Origin: Flavobacterium restrictum
Lineage (GTDB): Bacteria > Bacteroidota > Bacteroidia > Flavobacteriales > Flavobacteriaceae
DNA length: 64,000 bases
Reading direction: 5' to 3'
Assembly: GCF_007097245.1 (NCBI RefSeq)
Contig: NZ_VJZT01000010.1
Coordinates: forward strand, 62,001 to 126,000
The notes under the pieces: generated by a model
What the model saw: only the letters and a program-made list of their open reading frames with translations
Databases searched by the model: none
What the model was told of the DNA's origin: nothing
Made by a program: the position numbers and the translations under genes
In this document: piece by piece, positions 44,058 to 52,988 of the stretch
Layout: each line of letters begins with the position of its first letter
How positions within the stretch are numbered: position 1 is the stretch's first letter

Positions 44058-44852
44058 ATGACATACGAAGGTGTTTTGACAAAAATGCAAACCGAATTTG
44101 GAAATCCAATTCAATATTATTTGGTTTTTGAGCATAGTTTTTTGAATGTAAATCAGTTGCTTGACAAAGATATTGCGATTCATTTTATTGGGTATCAATG
44201 TTTGCATTGTGGTAAAAAAAAGAAAATATTTCGTCAAGGATTTTGTTACGATTGTTTTATGTCGAGTGCATCAGCAGGCGATTGGATTATGCGCCCTGAA
44301 CTTTCAACAGCACATTTAGGGATTGAAGATCGTGACTTGGTCTATGAACAAAAAGTACAATTGCAACCGCATATTGTGTATTTGGCTTTGTCAAGCGAAG
44401 TAAAAGTGGGGGTAACTCGTGGCTCGCAAGTGCCAACTCGATGGATTGACCAAGGCGCAACGCAAGCGATTCCCGTTGTAGAAGTTCCCAACCGATATTT
44501 AGCAGGAATTACCGAAGTTGCCTTAAAAAAAGTGTATGCGGACAAAACCAATTGGCAAAAAATGCTTAAAAACGATGTCGCTCCAGCCGATTTATTTAAA
44601 GAAAAAGCTAGTTTGAAATTTTTAATTCCAAAAGAAGCCCAGGAATTTTACGACATGAATAGCAGTGCCATTACCCAAATGCACTTTCCTGTTCTTGAAT
44701 ATCCAAAAAAAGTCACGAGTTTAAATCTTGATAAAACGCCTGATTTTTCAGGAAAACTCAAAGGAATCAAAGGGCAATACTTGATTTTTGAGGATGGAAC
44801 TGTTTTTAATGTACGCAGTTCCGAAGGATATGTGGTACAAATTGAAGTATAA
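44058..44852 (+). CDS. DUF2797 family protein
   Basis: The 264-residue cytoplasmic protein has a zinc-ribbon-like Cys cluster near residues 53-72 (CLHCGKKKKIFRQGFCYDC), then a region VYLALSSEVKVGVTRGSQVPTRWIDQGA. That second region resembles a GIY-YIG type nuclease fold, where VYLA/KVGVTR-like strands occur. This matches DUF2797 as I know it. Whether it cuts DNA is untested. It is divergent from the GH3 gene and converges on the AsmA-like gene. Confidence 0.85.
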   Translation: MTYEGVLTKMQTEFGNPIQYYLVFEHSFLNVNQLLDKDIAIHFIGYQCLHCGKKKKIFRQGFCYDCFMSSASAGDWIMRPELSTAHLGIEDRDLVYEQKVQLQPHIVYLALSSEVKVGVTRGSQVPTRWIDQGATQAIPVVEVPNRYLAGITEVALKKVYADKTNWQKMLKNDVAPADLFKEKASLKFLIPKEAQEFYDMNSSAITQMHFPVLEYPKKVTSLNLDKTPDFSGKLKGIKGQYLIFEDGTVFNVRSSEGYVVQIEV

Positions 44853-44858
44853 AAAAAG

Positions 44859-44894
44859 AAAGCCTAAAAGAAAGGTATTGTTCTTTTAGGCTTT
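44859..44894. terminator. Bidirectional terminator between DUF2797 and AsmA-like genes
   Basis: AAAGCCTAAAAGAA (44859-44872) pairs perfectly with 44881-44894 over an 8-nt loop, with A and T runs outside. Confidence 0.85.
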
Positions 44895-44914
44895 TTGATT
44901 AAAACAAGAGCAAG

Positions 44915-47503
44915 CTATGGCGTTTTAGGTTCTTCTGTTTTTTTCTTTTTCTTAAACAAACCATTAATCAAGTCGGTTGCTTTGGTTTTTATATCTTCTT
45001 TTTGAGCACCAGTTTTAGTAGTATCGCTTGATTTTGTATTTTTATTAATCAAATTTGTTAGTGCTGACGATCCTTTTTTTACCAATTTATCTTTTTGTTG
45101 ATTGGCGACTTGCGTTGTCAAATGAGTAATAGCCGTTTTTATATCGGTTGTAATTTTTGGGTTAGTAAAACTTCCTGTAAGCAAGGCATTTATTGGAATA
45201 TTATCCAGTTTTGCAGCGTCGGACGGGCTTAATTTAGCAAGTAAAGCATTTGCTTCTGCACCCAAATATTTTGCAGGAACATCAAATTTTAAACTATAAT
45301 TCATACTTTGGTCAAAACCGTGTGTTCCTCCAATAGTCGCTTTAATATCTTGGTATTTGATATCAAAAGGTTTTACAGTAACTTTTCCGTCTTTGAACGA
45401 AAGTGCTGCTTTCACGTCATTTAAATTCAATTTTTTCAAGTCCAAAAACTTAATATTAGCTGTCAAAGCGGTTAATAAAGTCGAATTATTTGCATTTACT
45501 GTCGTTGAAAGTAGTTGCCCAAGCAAATCTCCTGTTATCGTTTTCAAGTCTGGTGTCATTGAATTGGCATCAAGGTTTCCGTTAAGTTTTATAGTCGAAT
45601 TTAATTTTCCGTTGATGATTCCTGCAATTGGAGCAATGCTTTTAAGGATGTCCAGTTGTGTAAAAGATTGAGCGATGTCTACTTGACTCAAATTCAAATT
45701 CATATCAAAAATGGGTGTTTTCCCCTTTGTAGAAACGTCCCCATTTACACCAATTACTCCTCCAAAAATAGCTGTTTTCATGTTTTGTAATGTTGCTTTT
45801 TCGTCCTTTACAATTAGTTTTCCAGACACGTCTTTAAGTGTTAAATTATCATACAATACTGATTTGGCTTTGGCGGTAAGCGTACAATTTAAAAAAGCTG
45901 GGATTTTCATAGCTTCGGTTTTTTTGGTTACTGTAGTTGCTCCAGTTGTCATAAAATCAGCTACCGCAAGTTGATTTGAATTCATGTTGAAATTCCCTTT
46001 TAATTCTTGGTTTCGGAACATAAAACCATAAAAATTTTCTAAAACTCCTGTTACGCTTATGTCACTTTTTCCTGTCGTGGCATTAAATTGTTTTAGATTC
46101 ACTTGACTTGGATTGAACTGCACCAAGGCGTTGCTTATCTGGATTATTTTTCCGTTTTCGTCCGCATAATTAAAGCCTGACAAGCTCATTGTTCCCGCAT
46201 TATTGATGTTTTGATACTGGCTTTTTTCAACAGATTGCATGTCAAATTTCGTGGTTACATCAGCTTTTAAAATTCCTGACAAAGGCTTGTCTAATTTTAT
46301 TGGATACGCTTTTGAAAGATTTCCTAAATTGATTGTCCCTTTCAAAGCGGCATCAACAAGTGCGTTTTGTGTAATGTTTCGGACATTGGCTTTGGCATTA
46401 AAAATATCTTGATCTATGGTAAAGGACAATTTATCAAGATTAACATAAGTATCGTTTAGAATTCCAGTTTCATTAATAATTTTGGTGTCAATTATAATAT
46501 TTTTGACTGATTTTGGTAAATCTGGATATTGAAACGACGCATTATTTGATGCAATTGCGATGTTAAATTTAGGAACTGTTGTTGCAGAATACAGTCCTTT
46601 TGCAAAGCCAATAACGGTAAAATCTCCCGTTGTTTTTACATTGTCTAAATTCGAAGCATACGCTGCTGGAATCAGCCCAAGAAAATTTTTGAACGATGAG
46701 GTAGGTGTTTTAAATTTCAAGTCATAGTTCTGACCTGCATCGACCATTTGAATAAATCCGTCCAATTCTAATGGTAGTTGGTTGATGAGTGCTTTGTTTT
46801 GCTTGAACGTGTATTTGCTTTTTTCTAAATCTATGCCCAAAACTGCGTTTAATGTCAAGGGTACTTTGTTCATATAATTAACTTTTCCCATATTTAGTGA
46901 GATTTTAGCAGTCGATTTCGTATCTAAATCTAATATCGAATTGGTAAAATCGCCTGTTCCTTGATGGTTCAAACTATCGATAACCATTTTTATTTGAGAA
47001 CTTTCGTCAAAATACTGAAACTTAAAATTTTCTATTTTATAATTCTGAATTTTAAGTGCCAAAGGCTTACTTTTCGCATCGTCTTTGGGGTTTTTCTCTT
47101 TCAAAGCGATATCATAATTCCCGATTCCGTCTTTGTTGAAAAGGATATTTATAAATCCATTTTTAGAAGTTATTCCTTGAATTTGCATGGCTTCGTCTTT
47201 GCCATTGAATAATTCTTTTATGGACATTTTTAGATTCAATTCGCCAAGCGAAACTAACGTATCTCCCTCAAAAGGTGCTTTGTTGATGATAAGTAGTTTG
47301 TTTAACGTAATGGTTGCATTTGGAAAATTCTTGAAAAGACTTAAATCTGCATCTGCAAATGATACTTTTGCATCTACTTTTTCGTTGATGGCACTAGCAA
47401 TTTTGGATTTGATTTCGTCCTTAAAAAAATACGGAATTGCAAACAAAGCTACTGTGAAGAGTACGATTAGTATTCCTACTACTTTTAAAATTTTCTTGAA
47501 CAT
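44915..47503 (-). CDS. AsmA-like protein
   Basis: The 862-residue protein has one N-terminal membrane helix (about 5-28) and a long periplasmic beta-rich body, ending in an AsmA C-terminal domain (about 560-770) and a charged Lys/Thr tail (KKKKKTEEPKTP). AsmA-type proteins form hydrophobic grooves that move phospholipids between the inner and outer membranes. Motifs include GIDLEKSKYTFKQNKALI and ITGDLLGQLLSTTVN. It lies after sppA on the same strand, with a terminator between them. Confidence 0.88.
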   Translation of the reverse strand: MFKKILKVVGILIVLFTVALFAIPYFFKDEIKSKIASAINEKVDAKVSFADADLSLFKNFPNATITLNKLLIINKAPFEGDTLVSLGELNLKMSIKELFNGKDEAMQIQGITSKNGFINILFNKDGIGNYDIALKEKNPKDDAKSKPLALKIQNYKIENFKFQYFDESSQIKMVIDSLNHQGTGDFTNSILDLDTKSTAKISLNMGKVNYMNKVPLTLNAVLGIDLEKSKYTFKQNKALINQLPLELDGFIQMVDAGQNYDLKFKTPTSSFKNFLGLIPAAYASNLDNVKTTGDFTVIGFAKGLYSATTVPKFNIAIASNNASFQYPDLPKSVKNIIIDTKIINETGILNDTYVNLDKLSFTIDQDIFNAKANVRNITQNALVDAALKGTINLGNLSKAYPIKLDKPLSGILKADVTTKFDMQSVEKSQYQNINNAGTMSLSGFNYADENGKIIQISNALVQFNPSQVNLKQFNATTGKSDISVTGVLENFYGFMFRNQELKGNFNMNSNQLAVADFMTTGATTVTKKTEAMKIPAFLNCTLTAKAKSVLYDNLTLKDVSGKLIVKDEKATLQNMKTAIFGGVIGVNGDVSTKGKTPIFDMNLNLSQVDIAQSFTQLDILKSIAPIAGIINGKLNSTIKLNGNLDANSMTPDLKTITGDLLGQLLSTTVNANNSTLLTALTANIKFLDLKKLNLNDVKAALSFKDGKVTVKPFDIKYQDIKATIGGTHGFDQSMNYSLKFDVPAKYLGAEANALLAKLSPSDAAKLDNIPINALLTGSFTNPKITTDIKTAITHLTTQVANQQKDKLVKKGSSALTNLINKNTKSSDTTKTGAQKEDIKTKATDLINGLFKKKKKTEEPKTP

Positions 47504-47566
47504 AATTGTTTAATTTTGGATTATCATTAAAACAAAAACGATGCCTTTTTATGGGAAATAGTAATA

Positions 47567-47603
47567 AAAAAGTCCGTTTAAGAATTTCTCGAACGGACTT
47601 TTT
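47567..47603 (-). terminator. Terminator after sppA
   Basis: AAAAAGTCCGTT (47567-47578) pairs with 47592-47603, with T-rich flanks. It lies 16 bp past the sppA stop. Confidence 0.8.
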
Positions 47604-47619
47604 CGTTTTTATATTACAT

Positions 47620-49380
47620 TTAATTGATGTCAATTTCAAACGGCATCAAGGCTTGAACTCCTGTTCGAGATTGAAATTGTTTTACTTGTTGCATTAATTT
47701 ATAATTTTCGTTACCAATTTCTTCTTTTATAAAGTTTTCTTTTGATTGTGCGAAAGGGAAGTTTGCTAGAAGGTCGTTGAAGTTTTTCTCGTATTCAGGA
47801 TAATTTTGAGTCGAATACGTTTTAATTTTGGCAAGAGCCGCCGCTTGGCTAATGGCATCATTCAAACCTCCAATTTTGTCAACTAAACCTATTTTCAATG
47901 CTTCGGCACCAGTCCAAACTCGCCCTTGAGCGATTGCATCTACTTGTGCAAAAGTCATTTTTCGCCCTTGGGCAACATGGGTCACGAATATTTTGTAAAT
48001 CTGTTCGACACCTGCAAGAGTAACGGCTTTAAACTTTTCGTCCAAGGGTACAAACGGACTGTAATTAGGAGCGTTTTCGTGTGTTCGTATTTGCTCGGTA
48101 TTGATTCCGTAGCGGTTTGCGGCAGTGGCAAAATTAGGTAAAATTCCAAAAACGCCTATCGAACCAGTTATAGTATTTTCTTCGGCAAAAATGGTATTGG
48201 CATTACAAGCAATGTAATACCCGCCCGAAGCTGCATAATTTCCCATAGAAACTACTACAGGTTTTACTTTTTTGGTCAGTTCTATTTCTCTCCAAATCAA
48301 ATCAGAGGTCAACGCATTCCCGCCTGGACTGTCAATACGCAATACAATGGCTTTTACATCCTTGTTTTTTCTAGCTTCCTGCAACGAACGTCGCATAGAA
48401 CCTTCGCCAATAACGGTTACGTCGCCTTCGCCACTTTGTATTTCGCCTTGGGCGTAAATAACGGCAATTTGGTTGCTCGTATCCGTATCCGTGCCCGTAG
48501 TTATTGTATTTTGGGTATAATCCGAAATTGAAATGCTATTGTAGTCCTCGTCGCTAGCTACTTTTAAGGCGTTCCTGATGGCGTCATGATAAACATCTTC
48601 ATAGGCGACAACATCGACTAGTTTTTGCGCTTTTGCCATTTCGGGTGTGCGTGCCAAAAGTCCATTTGCAATTTCGTTTAGCTTGGTTACGGGAATATTA
48701 CGGCTTTTTGAAATATCAGTAACAACACTGCTCCAAACCGAGTTTAATAATGCCGTGGTTTGTTCTCTATTGGCATCGCTCATTTTATTTTCTAGAAAAG
48801 GTTCAACGGCACTTTTATATTTTCCGTGGCGAATGACTTCCATTTTTAAACCAGATTTATCTTGAAAATCTTTAAAAAACATCACTTCGGTAGACAGTCC
48901 TTTGAAATCTAATTCGCCCACAGGATTGAGATAAATGGTATTGGCAACCGAGTTCAAATAATATTCTTTTTGCGAATAGGCATTGGCATAGGCCATGACA
49001 AATTTTCCGGATTTCTTGAAACTTTCTAGTGCATTTCGCAATTCTTTGCTTTGCGCCATTCCCAATTCGGAGTTGTTGTTGAGAATCGAAATGCCTTTGA
49101 TAGCATCGTCTGATTGTGCTATTTCGATGGCGTTTATAACATCAGTAACACCAATTTTTTTGTTTTTAGAAAAAACATCCATCCAAGGATCTTTGTATTT
49201 TCCCGCATAATCATTGGTAATATCACTTAAATTAAGCTCGATTACCGAATTGTTTTTTACTTCAACACCTTCGGATTCGCCCCCAAAAATAGCTCCGATG
49301 AGTACGATTCCGAAAAAGAATAACATAAAAAACACAAAAATACCAATAATCGTGGCCAGCACATTTCCTAAAAATCTCAT
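47620..49380 (-). CDS. sppA: Signal peptide peptidase SppA (67K-type)
   Basis: SppA is a membrane serine protease that degrades cleaved signal peptides. The 586-residue double-domain form has an N-terminal membrane anchor (about 5-32), a first domain containing the catalytic Lys, and a second domain with the nucleophile Ser near residue 383 in NYAASGGYYIACNAN. Preceding it is RIDSPGGNALTSDLIWREI, also conserved. All family features are present. It is transcribed divergently from the folK fusion gene. Confidence 0.95.
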   Translation of the reverse strand: MRFLGNVLATIIGIFVFFMLFFFGIVLIGAIFGGESEGVEVKNNSVIELNLSDITNDYAGKYKDPWMDVFSKNKKIGVTDVINAIEIAQSDDAIKGISILNNNSELGMAQSKELRNALESFKKSGKFVMAYANAYSQKEYYLNSVANTIYLNPVGELDFKGLSTEVMFFKDFQDKSGLKMEVIRHGKYKSAVEPFLENKMSDANREQTTALLNSVWSSVVTDISKSRNIPVTKLNEIANGLLARTPEMAKAQKLVDVVAYEDVYHDAIRNALKVASDEDYNSISISDYTQNTITTGTDTDTSNQIAVIYAQGEIQSGEGDVTVIGEGSMRRSLQEARKNKDVKAIVLRIDSPGGNALTSDLIWREIELTKKVKPVVVSMGNYAASGGYYIACNANTIFAEENTITGSIGVFGILPNFATAANRYGINTEQIRTHENAPNYSPFVPLDEKFKAVTLAGVEQIYKIFVTHVAQGRKMTFAQVDAIAQGRVWTGAEALKIGLVDKIGGLNDAISQAAALAKIKTYSTQNYPEYEKNFNDLLANFPFAQSKENFIKEEIGNENYKLMQQVKQFQSRTGVQALMPFEIDIN

Positions 49381-49506
49381 ATTATTTTTTTTAAATAAGT
49401 CGCAAAAACACTTGTTGTGTTACAATTATGGTGATAGAATTAATTATCAACACCTGCTACAAATATACTGTAATTCTAAAATTGTTTTACTTAATTTGTG
49501 CTTAAT

Positions 49507-50643
49507 ATGAAAGCACAGCATCAAGTCGTTTTATCGTTAGGCAGTAATCAAGGAGATCGATTCAGGAATATCGAGACTTGCTTACAGATTATTCATCAAG
49601 AAATAGGGACAATAATCAAGGTTTCCAAGTTGTACGAAACGCCGTCTTGGGGTTTTGAAAGTGATGCGTTTTACAATTGTGCTTTGCTGTTGCACACCTT
49701 TAGTTCGGCGACCAAAGTCTTGAGTCAGGTATTGAAAATAGAGAAAAAACTAGGGCGTATTCGATCAGGAATAACAGGCTATGAAGCACGAGTAATTGAT
49801 ATTGATTTGATTGCTTTTGATGATGAAATTATAGCGACCCAAACACTTCAAATTCCGCATCCGTCGATGCAAAATCGAAATTTTGTTTTGTTGCCTTTTC
49901 AAGATTTGAATTTAGATTGGAAACATCCCATTTTAAAAAAATCTATTGCTGATTTACTGGCTATTTCTCCTGATGAAAGTCGCTGTGTTGCCATTCGGGA
50001 TTTAGAAAATCCTTTGGACGCTATTCCGTTACAAAAATTCAATTACATATCTTTTGAAGGGAATATTGGCGCTGGAAAAACTACTTTGACTACCAGAATT
50101 GCTCAAGATTTTAATGCCAAAACGGTTTTGGAACGGTTTGCTGACAATCCTTTTTTGCCCAAGTTTTATAAGGATCAAAACCGGTTTGCTTTCCCACTGG
50201 AAATGTCTTTTCTAGCAGATCGGTACCAGCAAGTATCGGATGATTTGGCACAATTTGATTTGTTTACAGATTTTATTGTAGCTGATTATCATATTTTTAA
50301 ATCGCTGATTTTTGCCAAGATTACCTTGGCGGAAGACGAGTTTCGCTTGTATCGCACCTTGTTTGATATTATTTACAAAGAAATGCCTAAACCAGATTTG
50401 TATGTGTATTTATATCAAAACACCGCCCGTTTGTTGCAAAATATAAAACGCCGCGGTAGAAGTTACGAGCAAACGATCACCGAAGAATATTTAGATAAAA
50501 TAAATACGGGCTATCTCGATTATATTAAATCCCAAACCGATTTGAATGTTTTGATTATAGATGTTTCAGATCTTGATTTTGTAAAAAAACAGGAAGATTA
50601 TACTTTTATTTTAAATGAAATTCAACAAAAATTAATTGGATAA
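49507..50643 (+). CDS. folK: Fusion: HPPK (FolK) plus deoxynucleoside kinase
   Basis: The 378-residue protein joins two enzymes. Residues 1-155 form 6-hydroxymethyl-7,8-dihydropterin pyrophosphokinase, shown by LSLGSNQGDRFRNIE, YETPSWG and RVIDIDLIAFD. Residues 175-378 are a deoxynucleoside kinase with the P-loop FEGNIGAGKTTL, a DRYQQ segment and a lid with RRGRSYEQ. The first makes the folate precursor pyrophosphate and the second phosphorylates deoxynucleosides. ATG at 49507 is preferred over the GTG at 49498. It ends four bases before the convergent lectin gene, with no hairpin between. Confidence 0.95.
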   Translation: MKAQHQVVLSLGSNQGDRFRNIETCLQIIHQEIGTIIKVSKLYETPSWGFESDAFYNCALLLHTFSSATKVLSQVLKIEKKLGRIRSGITGYEARVIDIDLIAFDDEIIATQTLQIPHPSMQNRNFVLLPFQDLNLDWKHPILKKSIADLLAISPDESRCVAIRDLENPLDAIPLQKFNYISFEGNIGAGKTTLTTRIAQDFNAKTVLERFADNPFLPKFYKDQNRFAFPLEMSFLADRYQQVSDDLAQFDLFTDFIVADYHIFKSLIFAKITLAEDEFRLYRTLFDIIYKEMPKPDLYVYLYQNTARLLQNIKRRGRSYEQTITEEYLDKINTGYLDYIKSQTDLNVLIIDVSDLDFVKKQEDYTFILNEIQQKLIG

Positions 50644-50647
50644 ACAC

Positions 50648-52903
50648 TTATCTTTTTAGAGTAAAATGACCTCTTTTTTCTGGACTATTTGGGTCAAGCT
50701 TTAGAACATACCAATAATCGTCAGCAGGTAAAGGAGCACCATTTAGTGTCCCGTTCCAAGAAGGATTTGTTGCATTTAAAGTAGTGATGAATTTTCCGTA
50801 ACGGTCAAAAATTGTAATTTGGGCTTCTGGATAGTTTTCGATTCCTTTAATTTTCCAGACATCATTGAAATTGTCATTATTTGGGGTGAAATACTTTGGT
50901 GCCAGTACAATAATAAAAGTTTCAGTATCGATACTGCAGGAATTTATTTCTCGCACATAGGCTGTTTGCAATCCGCTGGGTACATTTGTGAATTCATTTG
51001 ATGCTTGATAATGAATGTTGTCAATTGAATATTCGAAAAACGGTTGTTTGTTTTTCAAGAGAATAGTTATGGTATTGTCTTCAATGTTTATTTGTTTTAT
51101 TTCAGGCGCAGGATGTTCTATTACATTAATGGTCTCGGTGATGGTGCAGCTTGCTGGATCTGGTCTTGTAATGGATACAGTATAAATTCCGGGCGCAGTA
51201 ACAGTTATGGTTTTGGTTGTTTCCGCAGTAGACCAAAGGTATTTTTCGCCACTCAACTTGGTTTCAATGGTGAGAGGATTTGGTGTGCAAATGACAACTT
51301 CTTGATTTTCTGTAGGAGGTAAATCGTATACAATTACGTCAATAGGTATTTTAACTCCGTTGCTGCAGTATTGATTTACGGCTTCTATATAAAAAGTGGT
51401 GTTTGCGGTAACATATCTTGTCACAGTAGTTCCAACTGATATTAGACTACTTCCTAGTGGATCTTCATACCAATATATGGTTCCTTCAGTAGTTTTGGCT
51501 TCCATTGTAATGGTACCTGAGCCACATAATTTGAATGTTGACTTTGTTGGAATTAGAACAGGAACATTATATATTGTAGCTATAATAGGGGTTCTTAAAG
51601 ATGTTTTTTCGCAACCAGAATATTTTGTTTCCACGTAATACGTCTGCGTTTTTGTTATATTGGGAGTTGTAAAAATGTTTCCAGTTGCTATGGCGGTACC
51701 TCCAGTTTCATTTTCATACCAATTAACAATTCCTAAATTAGTACTTGCTTGTAGGGTAACGCTTCCTGTTCCACATCTAGAATCTGGAGTTGTTTGTGTA
51801 ATTTGAGGAATGCGCATCGAGGTGCTAGTTGCGATATCTATTTTTGGGTCATTGGGCATGCCGCCATATTCGATCATATAGCCTTTTTGTTGGTTTAATC
51901 CGCTAGGAGAGCCGTTGTAACTCAAATCATTCCAAGACCCTTTTTCGCCAGTTCCCAGTTCGCAAATGTGTGCAAAATTTTCGCTAAATCCAAACAAGTC
52001 TGTATCGTTATTTGGTTCGTAAATAGGTATTCCTTCATACCATCTAGGGCTACTTCTATTCCAAAAGGCGTATCCTGGATAATTCCCAATATATCTCGGA
52101 TTCGATATTAGAACACCAGGTGCTGGAGTCGTTTGTCGATTGTCAAAAAAAACGGTGCCCTTTTCTGGGCCACTCATCCATTTCCATTGTCCTTCAACCT
52201 CTAAATCAGAACCACCAATCCAACCTGCTCCATCAATTTGTCCGCCCACTAATTGTTGTTCGTCTGTAGATGTTATAGTTGTTAAATATCCTTTTAATCC
52301 AAAATACGTTTTGGTTTCAGCATTTTTTAGTGCACCATCCCAAAGGATATCTTTAGCGTCTACAAATTCATAAAAATGTTTGTTGGTTGGGAAATAACTA
52401 GCTTTGTCTATACTTATAGAAAAAGAACGATTGCCTGTTGGTTTTAGCGATGAATTGATGTATACTACGTCTTTAATTGCTTTTATAAAGTCAGAATATG
52501 CTACTAATGCTCCTGGATTTGGACTCGTTAAGGTTAAACGTCCTGAATTAGAATCCCACTTTGAAACTATTGATGGATGATTTCCAGTAAGCGATAAAAG
52601 ATCATATTGTTCGTTATATCCTATGGAAATTTGAATAAAAATGGTATCTGTACTAGTATTATCGGGGTCAGTAATAGTGAAATCAGTAACAATAGGCAGG
52701 CTCGTTTGTGGACAATATATTTGATCTCCAGTAGCTTTTAAAATTGCTAAAGCATTGGTCATTTTTTTTTGAAATGAAAGCGATGAAATACTTACTATCG
52801 AATCAGACGTGGCTTTGATTTGTTCCTTAAAATTTTGCGCAGAACTAGTATAAGCAAGAGCTAGAAATGATATGAAAATACAGCTGCGTTTTAAAAATTT
52901 CAT
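50648..52903 (-). CDS. Secreted C-type-lectin-like protein with T9SS type B sorting domain
   Basis: This 751-residue protein has a signal peptide (about 1-22), a cadherin-like stretch, a C-type-lectin-like domain (about 175-345, YFPTNKHFYEFVDAKDILWD to GSWNDLSYNG), several Ig-like/PKD-like modules, and a C-terminal gliding-associated sorting domain (YFTPNNDNFNDVWKIKG ... GHFTLKR). The last domain directs secretion by the type IX system and surface attachment. The lectin domain keeps EPN and WND, the calcium/sugar motifs of animal mannose-type lectins. It is a paralogue of the next gene. Likely an adhesin; ligand unknown. Confidence 0.88.
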   Translation of the reverse strand: MKFLKRSCIFISFLALAYTSSAQNFKEQIKATSDSIVSISSLSFQKKMTNALAILKATGDQIYCPQTSLPIVTDFTITDPDNTSTDTIFIQISIGYNEQYDLLSLTGNHPSIVSKWDSNSGRLTLTSPNPGALVAYSDFIKAIKDVVYINSSLKPTGNRSFSISIDKASYFPTNKHFYEFVDAKDILWDGALKNAETKTYFGLKGYLTTITSTDEQQLVGGQIDGAGWIGGSDLEVEGQWKWMSGPEKGTVFFDNRQTTPAPGVLISNPRYIGNYPGYAFWNRSSPRWYEGIPIYEPNNDTDLFGFSENFAHICELGTGEKGSWNDLSYNGSPSGLNQQKGYMIEYGGMPNDPKIDIATSTSMRIPQITQTTPDSRCGTGSVTLQASTNLGIVNWYENETGGTAIATGNIFTTPNITKTQTYYVETKYSGCEKTSLRTPIIATIYNVPVLIPTKSTFKLCGSGTITMEAKTTEGTIYWYEDPLGSSLISVGTTVTRYVTANTTFYIEAVNQYCSNGVKIPIDVIVYDLPPTENQEVVICTPNPLTIETKLSGEKYLWSTAETTKTITVTAPGIYTVSITRPDPASCTITETINVIEHPAPEIKQINIEDNTITILLKNKQPFFEYSIDNIHYQASNEFTNVPSGLQTAYVREINSCSIDTETFIIVLAPKYFTPNNDNFNDVWKIKGIENYPEAQITIFDRYGKFITTLNATNPSWNGTLNGAPLPADDYWYVLKLDPNSPEKRGHFTLKR

Positions 52904-52988
52904 GTTTTAAATCGTTTTCTCAAATGGAATTATTAAAATTAGTATTCGTAAACTATTTATTGTTACGATTTTAACAGTATAAAACGGT

